Shown: in pieces, positions 15,548 to 24,570 of the stretch | Position numbering within the stretch: position 1 is the stretch's first letter | How the letters are laid out: every line of letters starts with the position of its first letter | Assembly (NCBI GenBank): GCA_964552945.1 | Contig: CAZKIP010000002.1 | Coordinates: forward strand, 62,001-126,000 | Origin: CAZEAB01 sp964552945 | Lineage (GTDB): Archaea > Nanobdellota > Nanobdellia > Woesearchaeales > GW2011-AR9 | Direction of reading: 5' to 3' | Length of the DNA: 64,000 nt | Program-made: the position numbers and the translations under genes | Notes under the pieces: model-generated | Databases searched by the model: none | Told to the model about the DNA's origin: nothing | The model's input: only the letters and a program-made list of their open reading frames with translations

Positions 15548-15924
15548 CTTTCTTGATTTTCTTTATTCTTTCTAAATTTTTCAGCGTTTTCTTGATTGAC
15601 AAATCTGTAAACCTTTCCATCAATCTCTGTTTCAATAACATCTTCAACATCCATCAATGGTTCTCCAGTTAAAGCATCTTTTCCTAGTTGACCTGCTTGT
15701 GAGGCTCCTTCCATGATTCCTGCTTCTATTGGATCAATTTCATCATCTTCAACAAGCTTTTCTCGTCCTTCTTTTGAGTAGATGTCTTCATCTTTGTCAC
15801 CATGTTCCATTGCAGCTTCCTTATCATCACCACTTTCTTCAGGGAGAATCCCTTGCTCTTCTGCTGGGTATAAATCTTCAGTTTCTTCATTAGAATCTTT
15901 TTTTTTTGTTTTTTCTTCTGTCAT
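15544..15924 (-). CDS. Acidic small protein with the YSK...LVE motif, 126 aa
   Basis: The ATG at 15924 has AAAGGTG 6 nt upstream; a GTG three codons earlier is less likely. Very acidic, low-complexity N-terminus (Lys/Glu/Asp). Then DIYSKEGREKLVEDDEID and PIEAGIMEGASQAG, matching the protein at 3685-3864. The C-terminal IDGKVYRFVNQENAEKF resembles a small YHS-like module. Function unknown. Confidence 0.6.
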   Translation of the reverse strand: MTEEKTKKKDSNEETEDLYPAEEQGILPEESGDDKEAAMEHGDKDEDIYSKEGREKLVEDDEIDPIEAGIMEGASQAGQLGKDALTGEPLMDVEDVIETEIDGKVYRFVNQENAEKFRKNKENQES

Positions 15925-16025
15925 GATTATCACCTTTTTACGATTTTCATTAATTACATCTGCTATAAAAGAATTGTGGTTTCTAAAAGGTAAAGTAATT
16001 TAAATAGAATTTATTTTTTAAAATC

Positions 16026-16730
16026 ATGACATTGTTGGGAGCACTAAAAGGAGAATTAGAAGCTGCAATTCATGTTGGAGCCCATATTGGTCAAGATTAT
16101 TTTTATGAAGTTATAAATAGTAATAATGGTGCTAAACAAGTTCCAGCAGATTCTTCTCCAGTTCTTTTATATCACGGTTATCTTGTCACACATAGATGCA
16201 TGGCCGGATTAGCTAAATCTCTTCACAAGAGTGGATTCACGCCATTTGTAAGGGAGTATGCTTATTGGGATGATTTGGAAGCAGTTGTCAAAAGAAGGTC
16301 GGGTAAGTTGATTGAATTCTGTGAGAGGACGGGAAGAAAAGTGGATTTAGTAGGCCATAGTTTAGGTGGTTTGATTGCTCTTAGAAAAGCACAAGAGAAC
16401 CCAGAATTGGTAAATAAAGTTATCATGCTTGGTTCCCCAATTCAAGGAACTTATATGGCTTACTTCGCAGCACCGCTACATAAAAGTTGTCGTCAAATGG
16501 TTCCAGGAAACGATTTCCTGAGAATGATTCATGAGAAAGGATTTCCAAGTAATGTAGAATTCCATGCGGTGGCAACTCCATATGATGAGATGGCTCGTCC
16601 TATGCAAACTTCTTTGTTACCAGAAGACAAATATGATAATGTAGATAATCATATTGTCATGGGGGTTGGTCATTTAGGTTTAATTGGACCTCGGTGTTAC
16701 AAATTGGTAACAGAAATTCTCAAAGGCTAA
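16026..16730 (+). CDS. Alpha/beta hydrolase, lipase-like
   Basis: 234 aa. LLYHGYLVTHRCM forms the oxyanion strand and loop. The nucleophile elbow VGHSLGG puts Ser at residue 112. Likely acid D187 and general base H216 in GVGHLGLIG complete the triad. The pattern is nearest to cytoplasmic triacylglycerol-lipase/esterase relatives. No signal peptide. Substrate unknown. TATA-like ATTTAAATA lies about 23 nt before the start. Confidence 0.85.
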   Translation: MTLLGALKGELEAAIHVGAHIGQDYFYEVINSNNGAKQVPADSSPVLLYHGYLVTHRCMAGLAKSLHKSGFTPFVREYAYWDDLEAVVKRRSGKLIEFCERTGRKVDLVGHSLGGLIALRKAQENPELVNKVIMLGSPIQGTYMAYFAAPLHKSCRQMVPGNDFLRMIHEKGFPSNVEFHAVATPYDEMARPMQTSLLPEDKYDNVDNHIVMGVGHLGLIGPRCYKLVTEILKG

Positions 16731-16748
16731 TATAAAAAAATAATCACG

Positions 16749-17345
16749 TTATAAATACAATCTCATTAACAACATAACGGTTCCAGCTACTAAAGGCACA
16801 GTTAAGTTATCATCTAAAGTATTGTCGTTGAAATCTATTTTTACAACTTCTGCAATCATTGCAACAGCACTGCCAAAAAAAGCTTCCGGAATTGGTACAA
16901 AAATCATTGCTCCAAGAAACCCTGCTAACGTTCCAGCCAGAGTTCCTTCAAGAAGTTTTCTACTTTTTCCATTGAAGATGTTTCTAATTTGACCAAATTT
17001 GACTCCAAAAATATGGCTTACTGAATCTCCAAAAGCTAGTACCATTATCGCGGCCATGGCAATATCTTTCTCAAAAAGTTGCATAACTAACAAAACACCA
17101 ATAAAAAAGAAAATCATCCCTTTTCCAGGAAATCTGCTCTTTTCTTTATCTCTTTCAAAATTGTTTAAGAAAGAACTTAAAATAGGGATATGGATTCTTT
17201 TACTTAAAAAACTTGATAAGAGACCTACTATTATCCCCAAAAATACTGCAAAGGGGCTGACTATATTGAAATAGTACAAAGTTACTATTGAAACACCGAT
17301 CAATGCGTGTAGTGTTTGCCTTCCAACTTCCTTTCTAGTAAGCAT
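16749..17345 (-). CDS. SEC59/DGK1/VTE5-family lipid kinase-like membrane protein
   Basis: 198 aa, about six membrane segments. The family signature is seen as FGDSVSHIFGVKFGQ, then SRKLLEGTLAGTLAGF, and late VVKIDFNDNTLDDNLTVPL. Relatives are CTP-dependent dolichol, phytol or diacylglycerol kinases. In archaea the likely substrate is an isoprenoid alcohol or lipid (inference). Divergent from rtcB across a region with a 9-bp palindrome. Confidence 0.8.
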   Translation of the reverse strand: MLTRKEVGRQTLHALIGVSIVTLYYFNIVSPFAVFLGIIVGLLSSFLSKRIHIPILSSFLNNFERDKEKSRFPGKGMIFFFIGVLLVMQLFEKDIAMAAIMVLAFGDSVSHIFGVKFGQIRNIFNGKSRKLLEGTLAGTLAGFLGAMIFVPIPEAFFGSAVAMIAEVVKIDFNDNTLDDNLTVPLVAGTVMLLMRLYL

Positions 17346-17409
17346 TTTTTAGCTTCCTTGAAGTGGTTTTAAAAGGGTTGTGGAAGAAAATATGGTTTAA
17401 TGATGAAGC

Positions 17410-17431
17410 TATTTAAAGAAAGCTTTAAATA
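17410..17431. promoter_or_regulatory. 9-bp inverted repeat in the rtcB divergent region
   Basis: TATTTAAAG-AAAG-CTTTAAATA. Both arms contain a TATA-like element, so it may serve transcription in both directions. A separate TTTTAAAC near 17444 is a better-spaced box for rtcB. Confidence 0.35.
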
Positions 17432-17478
17432 ACAATTAGGCGATTTTAAACTTATCACTTTTATATGGGGTAATTAAA

Positions 17479-18954
17479 ATGCATGAAAAGAAAATGGGTC
17501 CTCCACCGGAGATTAAAAGAATTAATGAAGTAACTTGGGAATTACCAACTTCATACAAAGATGGAATGCGAGTTCCAGCTAGGATTATTGCATCTGAAGA
17601 ATTGATGAGTGCAATGGATGGAGGTGTTTTTGAACAAGTTACCAACGTTGCTACTTTACCAGGCATTACAAAATTTGCTTATTGTATGCCTGATGGTCAC
17701 TGGGGATATGGTTTTCCAATTGGTGGAGTTGCTGCATTCGATCCTGAGAAAGGAGGAGTGATCTCACCAGGAGGAATTGGATTTGACATAAATTGTGGAA
17801 TGCGGTTAATGACAACCAACTTAACAATAGATGAAGTTAGACCAAAAATCAAAGAATTGGTTGATGCTCTCTACCTTAAAGTACCAGCAGGAGTTGGATG
17901 TAAAGGTTTTGTAAAAATTTCTAAAGAAGAATTTAAAGTAATTATGAAAGATGGTGCTAAATGGTGTCTTGACAATGGTTATGCGTGGCCTGCAGATATA
18001 GAACATATTGAAGATCATGGAAAAATTGAATGGGCTGATCCAGAGAAAGTTTCTGAAAAAGCAATTAAGAGAGGCTTTGATCAAATTGGAACTTTGGGAA
18101 GCGGAAATCATTACTTAGAAATTCAAGAAGTTAGGGAAGGCAACATTTTTGACAAAGAAGCAGCTGCTGCAATGGGAATTAATAAAGTAGGCCAAATTGT
18201 TATTATGGTTCATTGTGGAAGTAGAGGTTTTGGTCATCAAATTGGAACTGATTACTTAAGAAAATTTCTTGATGTCATGCCAAAATATGGTATCAAAATA
18301 AGAGATAGGGAACTTGCATGTGCTCCTTTCAATTCTCCTGAAGGACAAGATTACTATAAAGCCATGGCTTGTGCAGCAAACATGGCATTTGTAAATAGGC
18401 AAGTTATAACTCATCGTATTAGAGAAGTTTTTTCAAGAATCTTTGACAAAACTGCAGAAGAGATGGAAATAAATCTTGTTTATGACGTTGCTCACAACAT
18501 TGCTAAATTAGAGAAGTATAATGTTGATGGTGTAGAAAAGCAATTGCTTGTGCATAGGAAAGGAGCTACTAGGGCTTTTGGTCCAAAGAGGATTGACGAT
18601 TTACCTGAAGCATATAAAAAATTTGGACAACCTGTAATTCTTGGAGGAAGTATGGAAACTGGTTCATATCTTTTGGTAGGAACGGACAAAGCTGATGAAA
18701 CATTTGCTTCAACTGCTCACGGGGCTGGAAGAACAATGAGTAGGTCAGCTGCAAAGAAGATAGTTAGAGGTGACGAGCTTCAGAAAGATATGGAATCTCG
18801 TGGAATTTATGTTCATGCAGTTACCATGAAAGGTTTGGCTGAAGAAGCTGGAAAAGCCTACAAAGACATTAACGTTGTTGTTGATACTCTTGAGAGGGCA
18901 GGGATAACCAAGAAAGTTGTAGCTTTGAAACCTATTGGTAATGTGAAAGGATAA
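17479..18954 (+). CDS. rtcB: tRNA-splicing ligase RtcB
   Basis: Joins tRNA exons after intron removal, using GTP to form a GMP-histidine intermediate. 491 aa, full length, no intein. Seen: MPDGHWGYGFPIGGVAAFD, FDINCGMRL with D103 and C106 (metal), TLGSGNHYLE, HCGSRGFGHQ and STAHGAGRTMSR with H414, the guanylylated histidine. A GGGGTAATTA element precedes the ATG. Directly relevant to the three tRNA introns in this window. Confidence 0.97.
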   Translation: MHEKKMGPPPEIKRINEVTWELPTSYKDGMRVPARIIASEELMSAMDGGVFEQVTNVATLPGITKFAYCMPDGHWGYGFPIGGVAAFDPEKGGVISPGGIGFDINCGMRLMTTNLTIDEVRPKIKELVDALYLKVPAGVGCKGFVKISKEEFKVIMKDGAKWCLDNGYAWPADIEHIEDHGKIEWADPEKVSEKAIKRGFDQIGTLGSGNHYLEIQEVREGNIFDKEAAAAMGINKVGQIVIMVHCGSRGFGHQIGTDYLRKFLDVMPKYGIKIRDRELACAPFNSPEGQDYYKAMACAANMAFVNRQVITHRIREVFSRIFDKTAEEMEINLVYDVAHNIAKLEKYNVDGVEKQLLVHRKGATRAFGPKRIDDLPEAYKKFGQPVILGGSMETGSYLLVGTDKADETFASTAHGAGRTMSRSAAKKIVRGDELQKDMESRGIYVHAVTMKGLAEEAGKAYKDINVVVDTLERAGITKKVVALKPIGNVKG

Positions 18955-18984
18955 TTTTTTATATTCTTTTTATTTTCTTTATTT

Positions 18985-19698
18985 ATGAAAAGATTTTTAT
19001 TAATTACTATTTTTATAATTCCATTCATATTTTTGATAGGGTGTGCCTCAGAAATTTCTAAAAATAACGAAATAAAACTTCCTGAAACTGATAAAAAAGA
19101 TGAGCCTTCTAAAGACGACTTGAGTGATGATGAAAAAGAGATTAATGAAACAAAAGAAAATGATACTCTTTGTACTCCAAAATGGGGATGTTTGAGTTCT
19201 AAAATTAAAGCATACCAAGGTGAGGATTGTAATTGGACTAAAAGACAAGATTGTGAACTGGGATGTAATAAAGGGGAATGTAAAGAACCGCCAACATGTG
19301 AACCGGGATTTAAATGTCGAGGACAATATGGTGCTGGTTTTCAAAATGCTGCTTGTGAATGGGTGAATTCTAAGAAATGTGAGTATGGATGTAAAGATGC
19401 GGAATGTTTACCTAAACCAAATCAAACTGATGTTAAAAAAGAAGAAGTTAAAGAAGAGGTTAAGAAAGTTGAATATCCTTCTCTTTCATTTGGTGAGGAA
19501 GTTATCATTGAGAATTATACTTTAAAACTTCATATCATTGAAGCAGATAGGGTTCGTCTCAATTTTGATGGTAAAAGAAGTGATTGGTTGTATGAAGGTG
19601 GAAATTATACCCCAAAGGGCATAAAGATTACTATTAGGGAGGTTTTGTTCCAATCTTTTCCTGGTGGAAAGCAAGAGATTCGGTACTCTGTAGGATGA
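18985..19698 (+). CDS. Cys-rich lipoprotein-like secreted protein
   Basis: 237 aa. Signal peptide with lipobox (FIFLIGCAS), then an acidic Lys/Asp/Glu linker. Two copies of a Cys module follow: WGCLSSKIKAYQGEDCNW...DCELGCNKGEC, and FKCRGQYGAGFQNAACEW...KCEYGCKDAEC. A second Lys/Glu linker and a beta-rich C-terminal domain end the protein. Surface location is inferred. Function unknown. Confidence 0.7.
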   Translation: MKRFLLITIFIIPFIFLIGCASEISKNNEIKLPETDKKDEPSKDDLSDDEKEINETKENDTLCTPKWGCLSSKIKAYQGEDCNWTKRQDCELGCNKGECKEPPTCEPGFKCRGQYGAGFQNAACEWVNSKKCEYGCKDAECLPKPNQTDVKKEEVKEEVKKVEYPSLSFGEEVIIENYTLKLHIIEADRVRLNFDGKRSDWLYEGGNYTPKGIKITIREVLFQSFPGGKQEIRYSVG

Positions 19699-19760
19699 GT
19701 CCGGACAATTTCCGATTTTTTTCTGTAAATTTTTAAATATGGTATAAAAAACATAACATT

Positions 19761-20843
19761 ATGACAATATCCTCTAAATTACCAGATAAAGTACAAAAGT
19801 TGCTTAGAGATTATGATTCTATTGTAGATGGAGTTGAATTACATGGTGAAGAACCAAGAGTTTATTTAGTTGGTGAGAACCACACTGAAGTAAAACATAG
19901 CGATTTCACTTCTGATCTAGTAAAAATTCTCTCTCCAAAAATATTATTTGCTGAATTTGCTGACTCAGATTATTGTCCTGAAAAACAACATTTTACATTT
20001 GCTGGTATTCTTAAATCCCATGATGTTGGATATATGCGTGATTATTTTGTACAAATTTTAAAAGATTCTGATAATCCATACAAAGAGGATCCAAATTCTT
20101 TTTTGGACAAAAGGTCTTACGATTTTACTGATTCAGATTTTGAATTACTTGAAGAACTAGTCTCAAATGCGATAATTAATCGGACTAATAACAGGCGGCA
20201 GGAACTTTTGAACAGAATTGATTTGTTAGAGAAAATCTATCTTGATGGTGATGCAAGCTTTGAAGAAGTAAATAATACCCAGTCTCTTTTTTTAGATATA
20301 CATTCAATACTTTCAATTGCTGATTATGAAGAAGCTTTGGAATGGATGAAAAAAACACCCTCAAAAATGAGCAAACATCTTTTATCAGTTGAAAGTTACA
20401 ATTTATTTAGAGTTATGGGATATATAAAAGACACAGTAAAAGATTATGTTGATAGTTTATTAAAGTCTCAAGAGTATGGTCCTGAACTTAGAAGTCAGTT
20501 TTCTAGTATTTCGAAGATTGAAGATACTTGTCGTAATGTTGGAGCTCAGATATCTGTATTTGATGATAATGAAGCAAAAAATGACAATGGGTCTGATAGT
20601 AACATGAAGAGAGAAGCAGAAATGTCTAGGATACTTGCTGAGTACATAGATAATAATTCTGGTGTTGTGATAACTTATACTGGGAGAAATCATGTTAGAC
20701 CTGATTCGCCAGTTTTAAAAACTCTTCAGGAAAGAAATGTGTCATATTTTGTAGTAAGGTTAGATATTGATACTCCTTGTCCAGAATTAAGATCTTTGAA
20801 AAGTTTATTATATAGTGAGTTTCTTAGAGAAAATGGATCATAA
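19761..20843 (+). CDS. TraB/ChaN/EreA-superfamily-like protein
   Basis: 360 aa. An early VYLVGENHTEV (GExH) and a late ITYTGRNHVRPD (GRxH) are the paired motifs of this hydrolase/heme-binding superfamily. A long helical insert lies between them. No signal peptide. A shorter relative is at 52662-53354. TATA-like TTTTAAATATG lies about 25 nt before the ATG. Overlaps the next gene by 11 bp. Confidence 0.6.
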   Translation: MTISSKLPDKVQKLLRDYDSIVDGVELHGEEPRVYLVGENHTEVKHSDFTSDLVKILSPKILFAEFADSDYCPEKQHFTFAGILKSHDVGYMRDYFVQILKDSDNPYKEDPNSFLDKRSYDFTDSDFELLEELVSNAIINRTNNRRQELLNRIDLLEKIYLDGDASFEEVNNTQSLFLDIHSILSIADYEEALEWMKKTPSKMSKHLLSVESYNLFRVMGYIKDTVKDYVDSLLKSQEYGPELRSQFSSISKIEDTCRNVGAQISVFDDNEAKNDNGSDSNMKREAEMSRILAEYIDNNSGVVITYTGRNHVRPDSPVLKTLQERNVSYFVVRLDIDTPCPELRSLKSLLYSEFLRENGS

Positions 20844-21192
20844 AACCAACGTTCATGAATTGAAAGAGAAAGTTAAACAATTTTGTGAAGTTAGAGATTG
20901 GGATCAATTTCACAATGCTAAAGAGTTAGCTATAGGAATTGCTTCCGAAGCTGGTGAATTGTTAGATATTTTTAGATTTAAATCAAATGAAGAGATTGAT
21001 CAACTTTTTTCTACTGACAAAAGAAGTCAGATTGTTGGAGAGTTATCAGACGTATTTTATGGTGTGTTGAGGTTGGCTCAAAAGTACGATATTGATTTAA
21101 CCACGGAATTAATAAGCAAATTAGATCAAAATGATAAAAAGTATCCCGTTGAGAAAAGTAAGGGCTCTAATAAGAAGTATGATGAAATCTAA
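20833..21192 (+). CDS. MazG-like nucleotide pyrophosphohydrolase
   Basis: 119 aa from ATG 20833; a GTG at 20815 would add six residues. All-alpha NTP pyrophosphatase with the metal motif split as IASEAGELLDIF and GELSDVFYG (E-x-x-E ... E-x-x-D), plus the RDWDQFHNAKELA helix typical of the dCTP-pyrophosphatase (RS21-C6) branch. Cleaves non-canonical or excess NTPs to NMP and PPi. Translationally coupled to the upstream gene. Confidence 0.87.
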   Translation: MDHKTNVHELKEKVKQFCEVRDWDQFHNAKELAIGIASEAGELLDIFRFKSNEEIDQLFSTDKRSQIVGELSDVFYGVLRLAQKYDIDLTTELISKLDQNDKKYPVEKSKGSNKKYDEI

Positions 21193-21225
21193 TTTTTTTA
21201 TAACCCTCCACCAAAACCTTTTTTA

Positions 21226-22107
21226 ATGACTATGACTTCTACAATCAAAATGATAAAAAAAATATTCTTAATAACAATGTTAGTAATGCTAAGCTCCACT
21301 GTTATGGCAGCTGACTTTTCAACTGAATTGAAAGAAGCAGCAACTTCTCTTGAAGGAGAAAGTCTTCCTGGACCTTTAGCATCTCTTTTCAACAACCAAA
21401 ATGTTAATTTGGAAATCTCTCTAAATTCTGGAGAAAAATTAGTATTTGGTGTAACAATTAAAGATAAAGTTGTAAAGAAAATACAAACCACAGCTTTAGA
21501 TAAACCAACCTTGCTTGTATTTACTTCAGAGAAAACTTTGCTAGGTATTCAATCTTCAAACAATCCTTTACAAGCGTTAAAGAAAGCGTTGGAAGATGAA
21601 ACAATTTCATACAAAGCTATTGGTTTTTTCAATAAAATTAAGTTTGGATTTAGTTCACTTTTTGTAAAAATATTTGGTTCGTTTGAAGCAGGGGAAGAAA
21701 AAGTTCTCAATGAAAAGATTCAGCCAACAAAAGTTTATCCAGTGAAAGAAATGGATACAAAAGACGTTGGTAAGGAAAAGAAAGAAGAAAAGAAGGAACC
21801 AGTGAAAAAAGAAGTGGTTGAGGATAAAAAACCAGAAGGAAAAACAACTCATGAAGTTGAAATGACCAGCAAAGGTTTTCTTCCAAAAGAATTAGAGATT
21901 AATGTAGGAGATACCGTTAAATGGACAAATACAAGAACTTCAAAACCATACAAAGCCATGGTTATTGGAACTCAACTATGTCGTGCAATAAAAAGTGATT
22001 TCTTTGAAGGAGGAGAATCATTTGAATGGACTTTTGATAAGGTGGAAACTTGTACCATCGTTGATGGAATTATGACCACTGAAATTAGTAAAATTATTGT
22101 AAAGTAA
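21226..22107 (+). CDS. Secreted protein: SCP2-like plus degenerate cupredoxin-like domain
   Basis: 293 aa. Signal peptide ending SSTVMAADF. Residues ~30-150 resemble SCP2-type lipid-binding domains (GEKLVFGVTIKDKVVKKIQ ... AIGFFNKIKF). A Lys/Glu linker leads to a C-terminal cupredoxin-like beta domain (FLPKELEINVGDTVKWTN ... GESFEWTF). The copper-ligand histidines are missing; two cysteines remain (QLCRA, ETCTI). Leaderless start supported by a TATA-like TTTTTATAA about 28 nt upstream. Confidence 0.68.
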   Translation: MTMTSTIKMIKKIFLITMLVMLSSTVMAADFSTELKEAATSLEGESLPGPLASLFNNQNVNLEISLNSGEKLVFGVTIKDKVVKKIQTTALDKPTLLVFTSEKTLLGIQSSNNPLQALKKALEDETISYKAIGFFNKIKFGFSSLFVKIFGSFEAGEEKVLNEKIQPTKVYPVKEMDTKDVGKEKKEEKKEPVKKEVVEDKKPEGKTTHEVEMTSKGFLPKELEINVGDTVKWTNTRTSKPYKAMVIGTQLCRAIKSDFFEGGESFEWTFDKVETCTIVDGIMTTEISKIIVK

Positions 22108-22188
22108 TTTTTTATTTTTTTTCTATTCTTTTTCTCTATTATGTAATGAAAACAAACGCTTTTATATTGCTCTTCTTCCTAAGGGTAA

Positions 22189-23334
22189 ATGCGAGCTACA
22201 AAATTGTTTAAAATATTTGATATTTCTATCCAATTACATTTCTCATGGTACTTCGTATTTCTTTTACTTACATGGAGTTTAGCAACGGCTTATTTCCCAT
22301 TAAAACTTCCAGATTACTCAACAACTATGTATTGGATTATGGGTGGACTTGCAGCATTATTTTTATTCCTCTCAGTACTTTTACATGAATTAAGTCATTC
22401 ATTAGTGGCCAAAGCAAGAAACATTAAAGTTGAAAGTATAACATTATTTTTCTTCGGTGGAGTGGCTGGAATAACCAAGGAAGATATGAAACCTAGTTCA
22501 GAATTTTTAATGGCGATAGCAGGTCCATTATTCTCCTTATTTCTATCAGGGTTATTTTTCCTTATTTACAAATTTAATGGAAACGCTATTACTTCAGCGA
22601 TAACTTTTTACCTTTTCCAACTAAACCTCATCCTTGCCATATTCAATATGGTTCCTGGATTCCCATTAGACGGAGGAAGAGCTTTCAGAGCAATATTATA
22701 TGCATGGCTTAAAGATCTTAAAAAAGCAACTAGGATTGCTGCGGGAGCAGGAAAAATCTTTGCCAGTTTTTTGATTTTTTTAGGTATTTTTGGATTAATA
22801 AGTGGAGTAGGAGGGAATGGCATCTGGCTAATTTTACTTGGTGGTTTTTTATTTTTGATTGCTAATGCAAGTAATGAGCAAGTTATACTTAGAGAAACAC
22901 TTTCTAAAATACCTATCACTAAATTGATGCAAACTAGGAAACCTTTAGATTCAGAATTAACATTTTCTAAATTTTTAAAAAAATACAAGAATTCAGAGCA
23001 CGATATCTTTTTAGTAACAGGTAAAAGATTTTCAGGAATTTTGGATATGAAAAGAATAAATAATCTTCCAAAGAAATTGCAAGATATAACTCGATTAAGA
23101 CAATTATCTCTTCCTTTATCACAGATTAAAGCTTTAGATAAGAAAGATACTGCTTACGATGCCTTCAAGAAGTTTTCAGAACAGGGATTAAACATTCTTC
23201 CGCTGCTGGACAAAAAGAAAATAATTGGTGTTGTTTATAGAAATTCAATAATTAATCGCTTGATGGCAGAACTTAAATTTACAGAGAATCATAGTTCAAA
23301 AGTTCTAAGGAAGATGCATCGAAGACATCGGTGA
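22189..23334 (+). CDS. Site-2 protease (M50) with CBS-like C-terminus
   Basis: Intramembrane zinc metalloprotease. 381 aa. HELSH at 66-70 (two zinc His plus catalytic Glu) and NMVPGFPLDGG with D161 complete the active site. About six membrane segments span ~15-235. The C-terminal ~140 residues include two CBS-like segments (for example GLNILPLLDKKKIIGVVY). Substrate unknown. TATA CTTTTATATT lies 25 nt upstream. Confidence 0.92.
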   Translation: MRATKLFKIFDISIQLHFSWYFVFLLLTWSLATAYFPLKLPDYSTTMYWIMGGLAALFLFLSVLLHELSHSLVAKARNIKVESITLFFFGGVAGITKEDMKPSSEFLMAIAGPLFSLFLSGLFFLIYKFNGNAITSAITFYLFQLNLILAIFNMVPGFPLDGGRAFRAILYAWLKDLKKATRIAAGAGKIFASFLIFLGIFGLISGVGGNGIWLILLGGFLFLIANASNEQVILRETLSKIPITKLMQTRKPLDSELTFSKFLKKYKNSEHDIFLVTGKRFSGILDMKRINNLPKKLQDITRLRQLSLPLSQIKALDKKDTAYDAFKKFSEQGLNILPLLDKKKIIGVVYRNSIINRLMAELKFTENHSSKVLRKMHRRHR

Positions 23335-23372
23335 TGATAAATATATAAATAAACACCCTATTTTCTTCTTTT

Positions 23373-24170
23373 ATGAACAATATAAAAAAGTCTTTAGCAA
23401 AACTAACTAAGCATGAGTTTGTAAATTTAACTTCTAGAGGTAATGCTGCGATTGAAGCGGCCCTATCTCTTTTCAATAAAAATGATTTAATATTAATCCC
23501 AGAGGAAGGTGGTTGGCTATCTTATCAGAAATTGCCTCCAAAGCTAGGTTTGAAATTGGATGTGGTTAAATGTGACGATGCCAAAATTAATCTAAAAGAT
23601 CTAAAAAAACAACTTTTGCTTAAACCCAAAGCATTTCTTTATCATAATCCAGGAGGATATTTTGCAGAGCAACCAATGAAAGAGATTTATCAATTATGTA
23701 AAGAAAATAATTGTTTGGTAATAATGGATGTTGCTGGATCAATTGGAACAAAATTATGTGATGGAGATTATGCTGATATTATTGTAGGTAGTTTTGGCAA
23801 ATGGAAATTAATTGATGCTAAAGTAGGGGGGTTCATTTCTTGTAATGACGAGGAATTATTTTCAAGATTTGTTTTGGAAGAATTTAATGATGAAGATGCT
23901 TTGAAATTGATAGAAGAAAAGATAGAACTTTTACCAAAGAGAATTGCTTATTTGTCAGAGATTAGAAACAAGGTAGTTAATGATTTGCAGGAATACGAAG
24001 TTCTTTGTCCAAATGATTTAGGGTTTGTAGTAGTTGTAACTTTTTCTACTACAGAAATAAGAGAAAAAATTATAAACTATTGTGCAAAGAATGAACTTGA
24101 ATGGACTGAATGTCCGAGATACATTAGAGTTAATAAGAAAGCGATTTCAATTGAGGTCAAAAGGAGGTAA
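23373..24170 (+). CDS. PLP-dependent aminotransferase-fold protein
   Basis: 265 aa, short for fold type I. PLP contacts seen: TSRGNAAIEAAL (phosphate loop), CLVIMDVAGSIG with D119, and IIVGSFGKWK with K143 as the likely Schiff-base lysine. Resembles DegT/class V enzymes with a reduced small domain. Reaction unknown. TATA ATATATAAATA lies 27 nt before the ATG. Followed 4 nt later by a zinc-ribbon gene. Confidence 0.75.
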   Translation: MNNIKKSLAKLTKHEFVNLTSRGNAAIEAALSLFNKNDLILIPEEGGWLSYQKLPPKLGLKLDVVKCDDAKINLKDLKKQLLLKPKAFLYHNPGGYFAEQPMKEIYQLCKENNCLVIMDVAGSIGTKLCDGDYADIIVGSFGKWKLIDAKVGGFISCNDEELFSRFVLEEFNDEDALKLIEEKIELLPKRIAYLSEIRNKVVNDLQEYEVLCPNDLGFVVVVTFSTTEIREKIINYCAKNELEWTECPRYIRVNKKAISIEVKRR

Positions 24171-24174
24171 CAAA

Positions 24175-24570
24175 ATGACTTTACAAATGCCAGAATCAAT
24201 GGATGAATGTTTATATTTTACAAATAGAGATAATTTAGTAGCGTGGGTTTACAGAAAAGAATGTCCCAAATGTAAAAAAGCAAAGATGGGGAAACCGGTT
24301 GTCAAAGGGAAAGTAAAAACCAGAGCTAAAGAATACGTCTGCCCGGAATGTAATTATACTGAAGAAAAGATAGAGCATGAAGAATCATTACATCTTGAGG
24401 CAAAGTATACTTGTCCTGAATGTAATAAGGAAGGTGAATCTACTTGCGCATATGTAAGGAAAAAATTTAAGGGAGTTCCTTCATACATTGTTGAATGTCA
24501 ACATTGTGGAGCAAGGATTCCAATCACAAAGAAATTGAAGAAGATTAAGGATAAAACTAAGAAGAAATAG
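24175..24570 (+). CDS. Multi-zinc-ribbon protein, 131 aa
   Basis: ATG 24175 has a strong AGGAGGT 5 nt upstream. Four CxxC knuckles (CPKCKK, CPECNY, CPECNK, CQHCGA) make two zinc ribbons, followed by a Lys-rich tail suggesting nucleic-acid binding. Operon with the aminotransferase-like gene. Overlaps the convergent coiled-coil gene by 14 bp. Confidence 0.75.
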   Translation: MTLQMPESMDECLYFTNRDNLVAWVYRKECPKCKKAKMGKPVVKGKVKTRAKEYVCPECNYTEEKIEHEESLHLEAKYTCPECNKEGESTCAYVRKKFKGVPSYIVECQHCGARIPITKKLKKIKDKTKKK

